Origin: Oscillospiraceae bacterium
GTDB taxonomy: Bacteria > Bacillota > Clostridia > Oscillospirales > Oscillospiraceae
NCBI GenBank assembly: GCA_022797115.1
Contig: JAAWKB010000016.1
Span: forward strand, 1 to 32,751
DNA: 32,751 nt
Reading direction: 5' to 3'
The notes under the pieces are model-generated. The model was not told the origin of the DNA and did not search any database. It saw nothing but the letters and a program-made list of their open reading frames with translations. Of the stretch, positions 16,931 through 24,347 are shown one piece after another (position 1 is the stretch's first letter; every line of letters begins with the position of its first letter). A program made the translations under genes and the position numbers.

Positions 16931-17525
16931 CCTGCTGAGGCAGCCAGGGGAGGTACAGCTCTGTGCGAGTGCAAATACGCAGGACCTCCCGTTGGATGGA
17001 CTTAAGGTCATCGAAGGATTCGGGCCGTTTGGACGGGTCCCGCAGCAGGGCGGAGGGGTGGTAGATTGCGGTCGTGCGGATACCGTTGCAGTCGAACCAG
17101 AGCCCATGCTCCTTTGTAATGCGGAACTTGTCGCTGATGAGCCGCAGGGCGGCAATGCGGCCAAGACAGACAAGGATTTTTGGCCGGATGAGGTCAATCT
17201 GGCGGAGAAGGTAGCCGATACAGGCATCCTGCTCCACGTTCAGCGGGTCGCGGTTGCCCGGCGGGCGGCACTTGACCACATTGGCAATGTATACCTTGGT
17301 TCGGTCCAGGCCGATCATGGCCAGCATATCGTCCAGCAGCTTGCCGGCCTTTCCCACAAAGGGGATGCCCTGCTCGTCCTCGTGTGCCCCTGGCCCCTCA
17401 CCCACCAGCATGAGTTCGGCCTGGGGGTTCCCCACGCCGAAGACGACGTTCTGCCGTGTCTGGCATAGAGAGCACTCCTGGCAGCGGGCGCACTCACGCT
17501 GGAGGGCCTCCCAAGCATCTGTCAC
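16917..17525 (-). CDS. Family 4 uracil-DNA glycosylase (iron-sulfur type)
   Basis: The product (202 residues) removes uracil from DNA in base excision repair. Family 4 marks are the N-terminal cysteines CARCQECSLC, which with one or two later cysteines bind a 4Fe-4S cluster; the active-site motif GEGPGAHEDEQGIPFVG; NVVKCRPPGNRDP; and the C-terminal HPSALLR motif. I place the start at GTG 17525, seven bases after the strong site AAGGAGGT. An ATG nine codons earlier at 17552 has no ribosome site, and the strong site would fall inside the gene. It is divergent from the CmpB-like gene. Such enzymes occur in bacteria and in some phages; here composition fits a host gene. It lies between the tail fibre gene and the baseplate genes. 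Confidence 0.93.
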   Translation of the reverse strand: MTDAWEALQRECARCQECSLCQTRQNVVFGVGNPQAELMLVGEGPGAHEDEQGIPFVGKAGKLLDDMLAMIGLDRTKVYIANVVKCRPPGNRDPLNVEQDACIGYLLRQIDLIRPKILVCLGRIAALRLISDKFRITKEHGLWFDCNGIRTTAIYHPSALLRDPSKRPESFDDLKSIQREVLRICTRTELYLPWLPQQEPPA

Positions 17526-17598
17526 CGCATATACCTCCTTCGTATAATCCATCTGGTGATGGGGATGCTACCGGTATTATCTGAAAAGGAGCATACCC

Positions 17599-18159
17599 AT
17601 GGCCCGATGGTTTCTATATGTGTTCTTCTACAGCCTGGCCGGCTGCGCCCTGGAAAAGCTGTATGCCCGGGCGACCCACTCCAGCCGCCAGATCCGCAAA
17701 TGTTTCCTGCTGCTGCCGCTGTGCCCGGTCTACGGCCTGGCGATGGCAACTGTGTTGGCGGTGGCGGGGCCGGCGGACGGATTTTTGCGGCTGGCGCTAG
17801 TTGGTGGGCTGATCTGTACGGGGGTGGAGTACCTGGTCCACCTGTTTTACGAAGCCGTGTTCGGCGTCTGTTTTTGGGATTACAGCCTGCTGCGCGGGCA
17901 TGTCCAGGGACGGATCTGCCCACGCTTTGCCCTGATCTGGGGGGTGCTGTCTGCAATCGCCGTCCGCTGGGTGCATCCAGCCGTGGCGGCGATTGCGGAA
18001 CAGATTCCCCCGGAGCTGGTTTTCTTGCTCTGGGTCGTGCTGGCGGCGGACTGTGTCCTCACAGCGGAGGTGCTTCTGCATAGCCGGGATACCCAGCAGC
18101 TTACGCTGCGGGCGGTGCTTGCTCAGACACGGGCCTCCAGCCAATCCGAGATGTCCTGA
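17599..18159 (+). CDS. CmpB-like membrane protein (putative ABC transporter permease)
   Basis: The product (186 residues) has about five hydrophobic segments and the pattern of the family called putative ABC-transporter type IV or CmpB: LLPLCPVYGLAMATVL, then GVEYLVHLFYEAVFG, FWDYSLLRGHVQGRICPRFALIWGVL. The family's role is unsettled; no ATPase is encoded nearby. The ATG at 17599 follows AAAAGGA. The last 37 bases overlap the end of the convergent hydrolase gene, so the C-terminal tail (TRASSQSEMS) is encoded antisense to that gene. Composition matches the host. Confidence 0.75.
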   Translation: MARWFLYVFFYSLAGCALEKLYARATHSSRQIRKCFLLLPLCPVYGLAMATVLAVAGPADGFLRLALVGGLICTGVEYLVHLFYEAVFGVCFWDYSLLRGHVQGRICPRFALIWGVLSAIAVRWVHPAVAAIAEQIPPELVFLLWVVLAADCVLTAEVLLHSRDTQQLTLRAVLAQTRASSQSEMS

Positions 18160-19055
18160 AAAACATATTGCCTGCTGGTCTCGTTGAGAATTTCATGGCG
18201 CAGCCCGTGGTAGAGCTTGATGTGCAGGTCATGGATACCGGCCTTGTGGAAACAGGCGTAGGCCCTGCGCACGCCCTTGCCCATATCCCCTACAGGGTCC
18301 TGATCACCGGCGATAAAGAATACGGGCAGATCCTTGTCCATCTGTTCGATGTGGGACTGCTTGGTGATAAAGGACAGGCCGTCCAGCATGTCCCGGAACA
18401 GGCCCAGGGTGGCGTTCCCACCGCACAGTGGGTCTGCGATGTAGGCGTCCACGTTGGCCTCGCTGGCGGAGACCCAGTCAAATTTGGTGCGGTTGGGGGC
18501 AAACCGCTTGTTGTACGCGCCGAAAGCCAGATCGTCGGCTTTCGCGCTGTAGGCTTTTTTACCCAGCCGCTTGATCTCCTGGTTTGCGACAAGCTTCCCT
18601 CCTGCGATGATAGCGGGGGAGGGGTGGCCGGTGCCGCAGAGGACGCAGCCGCTGAGCTGGCCCGGGTAGCGGATCAGGTGTGTCCGGGACAGGAAGGAGC
18701 CCATGGAGTGTCCAAAGAGGAAATAGGGCTTGCCGGGGAACAACTTGGCGGTGCGGCGGCGCAGTTCCTCCATGTCGTCCACCACATGCTGCCAGCCGTC
18801 TGCCTCCCCCAGGTAGACCATAGGGCCGCCCTCGATGCGGGACAGGCCGTGGCCCAGGTGGTCGTTGGCGACAACGGCAAAGCCGCGGCCGCACAGGTAC
18901 TGGGCAAAGGGCGCGTAGCGTGCGCCGTATTCCGCCACGCCGTGGGCGATCTGGACCACGCCCACGATTTCCTGACCCACCGGCGTCCATTGGTTGACAT
19001 GGATCAAGGTCTTTCCGTCGCTGGACGGGAAGAAGTATTCCGAGATGATTGCCAT
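18123..19055 (-). CDS. Alpha/beta hydrolase, monoacylglycerol lipase-like
   Basis: The product (310 residues) is a serine hydrolase of the lysophospholipase/monoglyceride lipase type. Visible are an oxyanion-region motif QIAHGVAEYGARY, the strand VVANDHLGHGLS, the nucleophile elbow GHSMGS, the acid in IAGDQDPVGD and the histidine in GLRHEILNE. It has no signal peptide and probably cleaves small lipid or ester substrates in the cytoplasm. The ATG at 19055 (MAIISEYFFPSSDG) is chosen because GGAGG lies eight bases upstream; a GTG at 19070 would include that site. Its promoter at 19097-19105 lies between it and the baseplate genes, so it is likely an independent unit. Its 3' end overlaps the CmpB-like gene on the other strand. 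Confidence 0.9.
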   Translation of the reverse strand: MAIISEYFFPSSDGKTLIHVNQWTPVGQEIVGVVQIAHGVAEYGARYAPFAQYLCGRGFAVVANDHLGHGLSRIEGGPMVYLGEADGWQHVVDDMEELRRRTAKLFPGKPYFLFGHSMGSFLSRTHLIRYPGQLSGCVLCGTGHPSPAIIAGGKLVANQEIKRLGKKAYSAKADDLAFGAYNKRFAPNRTKFDWVSASEANVDAYIADPLCGGNATLGLFRDMLDGLSFITKQSHIEQMDKDLPVFFIAGDQDPVGDMGKGVRRAYACFHKAGIHDLHIKLYHGLRHEILNETSRQYVFQDISDWLEARV

Positions 19056-19096
19056 ATGCAAGACCTCCACAATCGATGCTTTTACAGTTAGTCAGT

Positions 19097-19105
19097 AGTA
19101 TACCA
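19097..19105 (-). promoter_or_regulatory. Extended -10 promoter of the hydrolase gene
   Basis: On the minus strand TGGTATACT forms an extended -10 box about 40 bases before the hydrolase start. No good -35 box is seen at 16-18 bases. It would separate hydrolase expression from the phage-type operon upstream. Confidence 0.45.
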
Positions 19106-19181
19106 CAAAAACATGCAAAAGCATAGGGACAAATCTGGAGAAATTTCCCAGTGCAGATTGGGAGGATTACCGAAACCGGCA

Positions 19182-19748
19182 TCAGACCGCCAGCTCGAAG
19201 CCATACCAGGTGTATTCCCGCTGGTGGATGATGTCCCAGGAGTAGCGGTAGCCCTCGCATTCCTCCCAGGTGAGGTAGCGGAAATAGAACTCCACATCCA
19301 GATGGCAGGGGATGATGTCCAGGATGATGTCCCGGATCTGCTCAAAGCCCTCGGGGATGCCGGCCACATTGGGGAAGATGATCCGGATGTAGCCGAACCG
19401 GTCCTTCTCCTGGGCGAGGGCCTTGATGCCGCAGCCGGAGATGGTGTTGTTGATGTCCGTGAGGGTGAAGCAGCTCCCGCCGATGCGGAGCAGGGCAGCG
19501 ATGGCCTGCCGCCGCAGCTCGGTGGAGTAGTGGACCGGCGTGCGGGCAAACAGGGACTCCAGCCGGTCCAGCCCTTCGCCAGCGGCGGTGGAGAGGGCGC
19601 TTTCGCGCTCTGCATAGTCCATCCGCTGGCTGACGCCGTCCAGCCCGCGGCCCAGGGCCTCCAGCTCGCTGTTGCTGAGGCTTCCGGGGGACAGGTTATA
19701 GATATCCAGGGGCCGCAGCAGGCTGCGCAGGTGGTCGCTGTATCCCAT
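19182..19748 (-). CDS. XkdU-like baseplate protein (DUF2313)
   Basis: The product (188 residues) corresponds to XkdU of PBSX and gpI-type proteins, which sit at the baseplate rim and help attach fibres. The N-terminus LRSLLRPLDIYNLSPGSLSN and the middle ELRRQAIAALLRIGGSCFTL then INNTISGCG are typical; family members are about 180-200 residues. The start codon directly follows the stop of the baseplate J gene. It is the last gene of the phage-type operon; no tail fibre gene follows, but about 130 bases later a cellular hydrolase begins. That order breaks the usual U-then-fibre arrangement. Confidence 0.85.
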   Translation of the reverse strand: MGYSDHLRSLLRPLDIYNLSPGSLSNSELEALGRGLDGVSQRMDYAERESALSTAAGEGLDRLESLFARTPVHYSTELRRQAIAALLRIGGSCFTLTDINNTISGCGIKALAQEKDRFGYIRIIFPNVAGIPEGFEQIRDIILDIIPCHLDVEFYFRYLTWEECEGYRYSWDIIHQREYTWYGFELAV

Positions 19749-20813
19749 TTATGCCGGCCTCCATTCCGTAATCGTCACCGTTCCCAGGCAGGGCAGCACA
19801 GTAGGGCTGGCCGGCATGTCCGTCGTGGGTGCGGTGAAGCGGTAATTCTGAACGCTCTCCAGATCATAGAGCAGGTTCCCCAGGTAGGCCAGGGTGACGC
19901 CCTTGCCCAGGAGCGCGCCGGTAAAGACGGCGCGCAGGGCCGCGTCTGCGTCAGATCTGGCAGCGGCAAAACTGGCGCTGCCGGCGGGCTGGATGGCCAC
20001 ATTGATGTTGACCGCCTGGGGCGTGGGGGCTAGCACCCGCAGATCCACGGAGATTTCCCGTTTTTCCTGCAAATATGTATTCAGCTCCGCCAGGAGGGGC
20101 GCGTCTGGGATACCCGCGTCTGTGGCGACGTAGAGGTCCACAGACCCCACGCCCCGGGGCCGCCCCACGGCCACTGCCGCCGCCACGCCGGGGCGGGAGA
20201 GGGCGGTCTGCTCGTAGTAGGCTGCGTTTGCGCCGTTGGGCAGGCGGAGGTAGCTGTCCAGCAGGCGGACGCGCAGGGCGGCGTCATTTTCCTCATCATC
20301 CCCGCCGCTGAAGGCCGCCGGGTTGGTGCAGGCTTTGATTCCGACAGGCATAGCGGCCATGACCGTCACAGCCCCGGCAGCCACGTTCCCCTGGCTGCCG
20401 GGGACCAGGGCCATGGCGGGTGCGTCCGCGTAGAGCTGCCCGGCCCGCAGGACGGCGCGGTCTGTTGTGGAGAAGCGGACTCCGTCCTTGGTCATGCAAA
20501 CGGTGCCGGAGTTAATGGTGAGCTCGCTTCCGATCGGGGCGGGTACGCCAAAGCGGAGCGTCCCTGTGGCGCAGGTTGCGACCCCCCGGGTGAGCCCCCG
20601 CAGCCGGGCGTGCTGGTCCAGGTACACCCCAGTGGCTGTCTGGGGGAAACTCTGGTCCAGCAGCCACTGGGCCTGGAGGTACAGGCTTTGGATCTGGGCG
20701 GCAGCTGCATAGAGGCGGGCCGCCAGGTCGCAGGATTTGCTGGGCAGGTACCCACTGGCCTCGCTGAAGACCGTCAGCATCTCCTCGTAGATCTCTTCTA
20801 TTGTCTTTTGCAT
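19749..20813 (-). CDS. Baseplate J-like wedge protein (XkdT-like)
   Basis: The product (354 residues) is the baseplate J family wedge protein, the XkdT position of PBSX. It begins QKTIEEIYEEMLTVFSEASGYLP, has the conserved SDLAARLY-like stretch (SCDLAARLYAAAAQIQSLY), then LDQHARLRGLTR, the motif GSQGNVAAGAVTVM, and FSGGDDEENDAALRVRLLDS, which is very typical of this family. Wedge proteins surround the hub and trigger sheath contraction. The ATG at 20813 has GGAG upstream. Fifteen bases separate it from the gp25-like gene. Full family length and intact motifs argue that the baseplate is under selection. Confidence 0.93.
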   Translation of the reverse strand: MQKTIEEIYEEMLTVFSEASGYLPSKSCDLAARLYAAAAQIQSLYLQAQWLLDQSFPQTATGVYLDQHARLRGLTRGVATCATGTLRFGVPAPIGSELTINSGTVCMTKDGVRFSTTDRAVLRAGQLYADAPAMALVPGSQGNVAAGAVTVMAAMPVGIKACTNPAAFSGGDDEENDAALRVRLLDSYLRLPNGANAAYYEQTALSRPGVAAAVAVGRPRGVGSVDLYVATDAGIPDAPLLAELNTYLQEKREISVDLRVLAPTPQAVNINVAIQPAGSASFAAARSDADAALRAVFTGALLGKGVTLAYLGNLLYDLESVQNYRFTAPTTDMPASPTVLPCLGTVTITEWRPA

Positions 20814-20828
20814 CGTCGTCTCCTCCGC

Positions 20829-21173
20829 TTACACAGTCATCGCCACAGACAGGCCCTCCCCCCGGTGCTCCAGGAGGACCGTGAGCTGTACGCGGCCCTC
20901 CCCGGCGGGGGAGAGGGTCACGTCCGTGACAGAGACGTCCTCATCCGCCAGGGCTTCCGCCGCATATTGCATGGCGGCGGCGGAGCGTTGGGCGGCCGGC
21001 TCCCTGCCCAGCAGGTAGAGCCGGCTGCCCAGCCGGGGCAGGAGAGGGAACTGCCCCCTCCGGGCGGTCAGGCGGAAGAGGACCCGCTCCAGCAGGGCGT
21101 CCGCGCCCTCGCAGCGGACCACGCCGCCCAGGCCGTCCGGGATGTAGTCTCCGTTGAAAAGCTTCGCTTCCAT
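20829..21173 (-). CDS. gp25/XkdS-like baseplate wedge protein
   Basis: The product (114 residues) fits the small gp25-like (XkdS) baseplate proteins: LFNGDYIPDGLGGVVRCEG, then LERVLFRLTARRGQFPLLPR and LGSRLYLLGREP, ending with a strand-rich part, VSVTDVTLSPAGEGRVQLTV. It joins sheath start and wedge in contractile tails. Its place between spike and J protein supports the call. The ATG at 21173 follows GGAGAGAGGTT. Confidence 0.85.
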   Translation of the reverse strand: MEAKLFNGDYIPDGLGGVVRCEGADALLERVLFRLTARRGQFPLLPRLGSRLYLLGREPAAQRSAAAMQYAAEALADEDVSVTDVTLSPAGEGRVQLTVLLEHRGEGLSVAMTV

Positions 21174-21195
21174 AACCTCTCTCCTTCCATCTATA

Positions 21196-21657
21196 TCAAC
21201 ACCGGCAGGGGCGGTAGGGCTCGCCGTTGATGATCAGCGTCCCTTGGATATCGACCTTCCCCACCAGTGAAATCGTTCCATGAACCGATAAATCTCCCTC
21301 CAGGGCCACAGGCCCCCTGACGTGGATGCTGCCATCCCCGCGCAGGTAGATGGACGCGCCGCCGCAGGAGTACAAAAAGAGCTCCCCGGGGGCGAATCCC
21401 TCAGGTGCGCAGGCAGCGGTGTCCGCCGCCACGACGCACTGCTCCTGGCAGCCCACGCCGCCCTTGACCACCAGTACGGTGTCGCCGGCCCGGGGCTGCC
21501 AGACCAGCCCTGCGGGGGAGAAAATCTCCAGATCCCGCTGTTCGCCCCGGGTCATGACGGAGGCACTGCCGCCGCCGATGGTGGTTACGCCCATGTCCGT
21601 GGACGCGCCCTCCCGTTCTGCGGCCCGGCTGAGCGAGACCGCTTTAGAAATCCACAT
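21196..21657 (-). CDS. Baseplate spike protein (gpV / Mu gp45-like)
   Basis: The product (153 residues) is a short membrane-piercing spike. Residues 15-90 are an OB-like domain with GEQRDLEIFSPAGLVWQPRAG. Residues 100-145 form a small triple-stranded beta-helix with repeats GSIHVRGPVAL, GDLSVHGTISL and GKVDIQGTLII, ending INGEPYRPCRC. Spikes of this kind trimerise and often bind a metal ion at the tip; the terminal CRC could do this, by inference. It lies 5 bases after the hub gene. PBSX has XkdR at this place. Confidence 0.85.
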   Translation of the reverse strand: MWISKAVSLSRAAEREGASTDMGVTTIGGGSASVMTRGEQRDLEIFSPAGLVWQPRAGDTVLVVKGGVGCQEQCVVAADTAACAPEGFAPGELFLYSCGGASIYLRGDGSIHVRGPVALEGDLSVHGTISLVGKVDIQGTLIINGEPYRPCRC

Positions 21658-21661
21658 AGGT

Positions 21662-22600
21662 TCACCTCACACTTCCTGTCAGCTCTGTGCGCAGCCCGTC
21701 GGCGTCCATCCTGCTGCGGGACTGCACGACCTCATAGCGGCCCGCCAGGCCCAGCCGGTCCAATTGCAGGCTGACCTGGTCCCCAGGGAATGCGGCGAAG
21801 GCGAAGGGCAGCTCCAAGGAGATCTCCAGCTGCTCTAAGGAGGACTGGGCGATCTGGTATTCGCCGGTGTACCGTCTGGCGTCTGCGGTGCTTCTGGGCA
21901 TGTACAGCACATGCCGCCGCATCCCGCCGGTGCGGACGAAGGCCTGGTTGAGCACCGGATGGCTGATTTTCTGCACCTTGTCCTGGATCAGTACCTCCGA
22001 GATCACCCCATACCGCTGTTCCCGCTTGTGGAGGGACAGCAGGGGCGTGCTGCCGTCCACCCGCAGCTGCCGGCCGCTGCCCCACAGCGGCGCGGCCACC
22101 AGGGTGCCCTCCCGGGTGACGTAGGGGTCAAAGCCGCCGAAGCGGCGGGTGAAGCCCTGGATGGCCTTCCACTGGCTGGACCCGGATGCCACGGCGTAGC
22201 CGGAGCCGGAGACGTCCTGCCGGGCCTCCACGGGGAGGCCGTAGGGGGCTGCGTGGTTTTCCAGGATTTCGGAGAGCTCCGCCTGCTCATAGGTGAGGGC
22301 CTCCGACTCGTTGTCCAGCAGGAGTGCCGCCATGCCGCGGCCCTCCACCACTGCCAGCAGGCCCTGCCGGGACATGGAGATCTCATAGGCGTCTACTACG
22401 CCCCGCAGCATGACCGCGCCGTCCCACAGGGCGGTAAAGCGGACGGCCTTGGGCAGGATATCCGCCATTCCCTTGTCGTACAGGCATGTCGCGGACAGGC
22501 TGTCGCAGGGGACAGCGCCCGTGTACTCCAAATCCCACCGCAGCAGGGTAGGGAGCGTGCAGCTTGTGCCGTCGTAGGTGTCCAGCTGTAAAACCATCAT
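21662..22600 (-). CDS. XkdQ-like hub protein (late control D family)
   Basis: The product (312 residues) corresponds to XkdQ and the gpD/gp27-like hub that carries the spike. It is strand-rich, with VVDAYEISMSRQGLLAVVEG, a middle LTYEQAELSEILENHAAPYG (a usual feature of these hubs) and a C-terminal region ending with RYEVVQSRSRMDADGLRTE. The start at 22600 (ATGATG) overlaps the stop of the LysM gene. The length is close to the family's. Confidence 0.85.
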   Translation of the reverse strand: MMVLQLDTYDGTSCTLPTLLRWDLEYTGAVPCDSLSATCLYDKGMADILPKAVRFTALWDGAVMLRGVVDAYEISMSRQGLLAVVEGRGMAALLLDNESEALTYEQAELSEILENHAAPYGLPVEARQDVSGSGYAVASGSSQWKAIQGFTRRFGGFDPYVTREGTLVAAPLWGSGRQLRVDGSTPLLSLHKREQRYGVISEVLIQDKVQKISHPVLNQAFVRTGGMRRHVLYMPRSTADARRYTGEYQIAQSSLEQLEISLELPFAFAAFPGDQVSLQLDRLGLAGRYEVVQSRSRMDADGLRTELTGSVR

Positions 22601-23163
22601 GGGATCGCCACCGCCTCCCCCACATGGATCAGGTTGGGGTTTTTGATGCCCGGGTTGGCCTCCAGCAGCCTCTCCAGCGGAAGGTTGTACCGCTGGGCGA
22701 TGGCCCACAGCGTCTCGCCTGCGGCGACGGTGTGGGAGGCCGTCTGTACAGGCTCCGCCATCCGTCCGGCGGGGGCCTCCCCGTCCAGGATGGACAGCTC
22801 ATCGCTGTACCCGTCGAACCGCTCCTGGAAGGTAAAGCTGTAGCGCACATAGTCCGGGAGCGGCTCCTGTTCCAGACGCAGGGCGGTAAAGTAGGCGTTG
22901 GAGATCTGCCAGAGCGGGTGGATGAGCAGGCCCGGCCCACCGCCATAGAATACGGAGGCCAGACGTTTGAACTCGTCGTAGGCGTCCGCCCCGGCGAATT
23001 CTCCTTGGCCCCGCATAGTCCGCAGGCTCATGCCGAGATCCTGCATATAGTAGCGGCCAAAGGGGACCTTGTGGACAGCTACCTGCCGTTCATAAGAGAT
23101 GGAGTAGGTAGCGGGGTTGTGGGGCCAGATATAGTTTTTGTAGCGCATAGGGGCCAATAACAA
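22597..23163 (-). CDS. LysM-domain tail protein (XkdP-like)
   Basis: The product (188 residues) has an N-terminal domain with IWPHNPATYSISYERQVAVH and a C-terminal LysM domain at about 137-187 (HTVAAGETLWAIAQRYNLPL, then NPGIKNPNLIHVGEAVAIP). XkdP-like proteins connect the tail tube end to the baseplate hub; LysM may hold peptidoglycan during injection. The start is TTG at 23163, nine bases after GGAGG, which overlaps the stop of the preceding gene; the first ATG at 23148 lies too far away. The gene overlaps the hub gene by 4 bases. Confidence 0.87.
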   Translation of the reverse strand: MLLAPMRYKNYIWPHNPATYSISYERQVAVHKVPFGRYYMQDLGMSLRTMRGQGEFAGADAYDEFKRLASVFYGGGPGLLIHPLWQISNAYFTALRLEQEPLPDYVRYSFTFQERFDGYSDELSILDGEAPAGRMAEPVQTASHTVAAGETLWAIAQRYNLPLERLLEANPGIKNPNLIHVGEAVAIP

Positions 23164-23178
23164 ACCGCGTCACCTCCG

Positions 23179-23946
23179 TTAATACAGCGGGAAACCGTTG
23201 TCATACCGCCGCCCATCCCGCTGGAAGGCCTGGGATACCGCCTCTGCCGTCAGGGGGGCGGGCCCTGCCGCCGCCAGCTCCTCCGTGATGCCGCCCCACC
23301 GGCTCTGGATATCCGCCGGGCCTGCTCCCATGGAAAAGCCCGCCTTCTCCGGCGATTCCACAACGGACTGTGCCTCTGCGTGGACGGCGGCAGGGCCAGG
23401 TCCCTGCGGCTCCATCGCCGTCCAGACAGCTTCCGCCTCTGGGATGCTGCTCTCTGGCTCCATCCGTACCGCCGGCGCGTCCATCAGGGGCGTCTCCGCA
23501 AGGGGCTGTGCCTGGTGGGCGTCCGGGATAGGCTTCTCCGGGAGTGCGCGGGCCTGGGGCGCCTCCGCCACGGGGCTGTCTGCGCCATCCCGGACAACCC
23601 GGGCCTCCAGCGGCGTATGTTCCTCTGTATTGCCGGATGGCGCCTCCCCGCCGCTCTCATGTGGGAGGTCGATCTCCGCCGGTTCAGGCGGCGCAAGCGC
23701 CTCATCCCCGCTTGGAGCCTGAACGCGCTCCGGCGGCGGTGCGCCCTGGCCCAGCTCGTAGTACCGCTGCCAGTCAAAGGCGGGGTTCTCCATGCCCTCC
23801 TGGACGGATGAAGCGGTAGGGGGTGCTTTGCTGCCGCTGCCCAGCTGAGCGGCCAGCAGGCGCAGCTGCTCCACCAGCCGGGAAAATCCCTCCAGTGACC
23901 CCGGGGGCAGCTGGAAACTCACCTGGACGGGCTCCTGCCGGTCCAT
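23179..23946 (-). CDS. Pro/Ala/Glu-rich protein in the tape-measure position
   Basis: I do not recognise this 255-residue protein. It starts with a probable helix (QVSFQLPPGSLEGFSRLVEQ, then LRLLAAQL), continues with about 150 residues rich in Pro, Ala and Glu that look disordered, and ends with a more regular segment (GGITEELAAAG, LTAEAVSQAFQRDGRRYDNG, FPLY). No long coiled coil or membrane segment is present. Between tail tube and LysM protein, PBSX-type phages encode a tail-assembly chaperone and a tape measure that is usually far larger. Here this is the only gene. It may be a short tape measure; at about 0.15 nm per residue it would give a tail near 40 nm. It may instead replace only the chaperone. 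The ATG at 23946 follows GGAGGTGG and overlaps the tube gene's stop by one base. Confidence 0.6.
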   Translation of the reverse strand: MDRQEPVQVSFQLPPGSLEGFSRLVEQLRLLAAQLGSGSKAPPTASSVQEGMENPAFDWQRYYELGQGAPPPERVQAPSGDEALAPPEPAEIDLPHESGGEAPSGNTEEHTPLEARVVRDGADSPVAEAPQARALPEKPIPDAHQAQPLAETPLMDAPAVRMEPESSIPEAEAVWTAMEPQGPGPAAVHAEAQSVVESPEKAGFSMGAGPADIQSRWGGITEELAAAGPAPLTAEAVSQAFQRDGRRYDNGFPLY

Positions 23947-24335
23947 CAGGCGGCCACCTCCAGGCGGCTGGCGGCTACGACCGTAACCTTTTCCGCCACC
24001 ATGGACCCGACCTTGCCCTCCTCCTGGATGGCGCTCCACTGGCAGCCGCTGTAGATGACCTTGCGGTCGGGCTTGCAGATGACCAGGGAGAAGTCCGCCA
24101 GGGAGAAGAAGTCGATGCCGTCGCTGATGGCGTCGTCTGTGGCATAGAGCCGGGTCAGCTCCAGCACATACTTGTTTTGCCCGTTGATAGTGGCCACAGG
24201 CTCGCTCTCTCCGAAGGCCTCCACCACCTGGCTGGTTTTGGTCGCCTTGGCGGTGTAGCTCTGGACGACGGCGACCTTTTTGCTGTCCAGCTCCAGATAG
24301 ATATCACAGCTGGTAGGGAATCCTGTAACTTCCAT
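23946..24335 (-). CDS. Tail tube protein (XkdM-like)
   Basis: The product (129 residues) is the inner tail tube protein of a contractile tail. It starts EVTGFPTSCDIYLELDSKKV and has the XkdM pattern VVEAFGESEPVATINGQNKY, then VLELTRLYATDD and SLADFSLVICKPDRKVIYSG. Length is slightly below PBSX XkdM. The ATG follows AAGGAGG with seven bases between. It lies 12 bases after the sheath gene. Confidence 0.9.
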   Translation of the reverse strand: MEVTGFPTSCDIYLELDSKKVAVVQSYTAKATKTSQVVEAFGESEPVATINGQNKYVLELTRLYATDDAISDGIDFFSLADFSLVICKPDRKVIYSGCQWSAIQEEGKVGSMVAEKVTVVAASRLEVAA

Positions 24336-24347
24336 GCCGCAGCCTCC

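Noticed and set aside
19108-19165. Terminator after the XkdU-like gene
   Set aside because: The self-complementary stretches are short, bulged or lack a T-run in the right place; I cannot support one.
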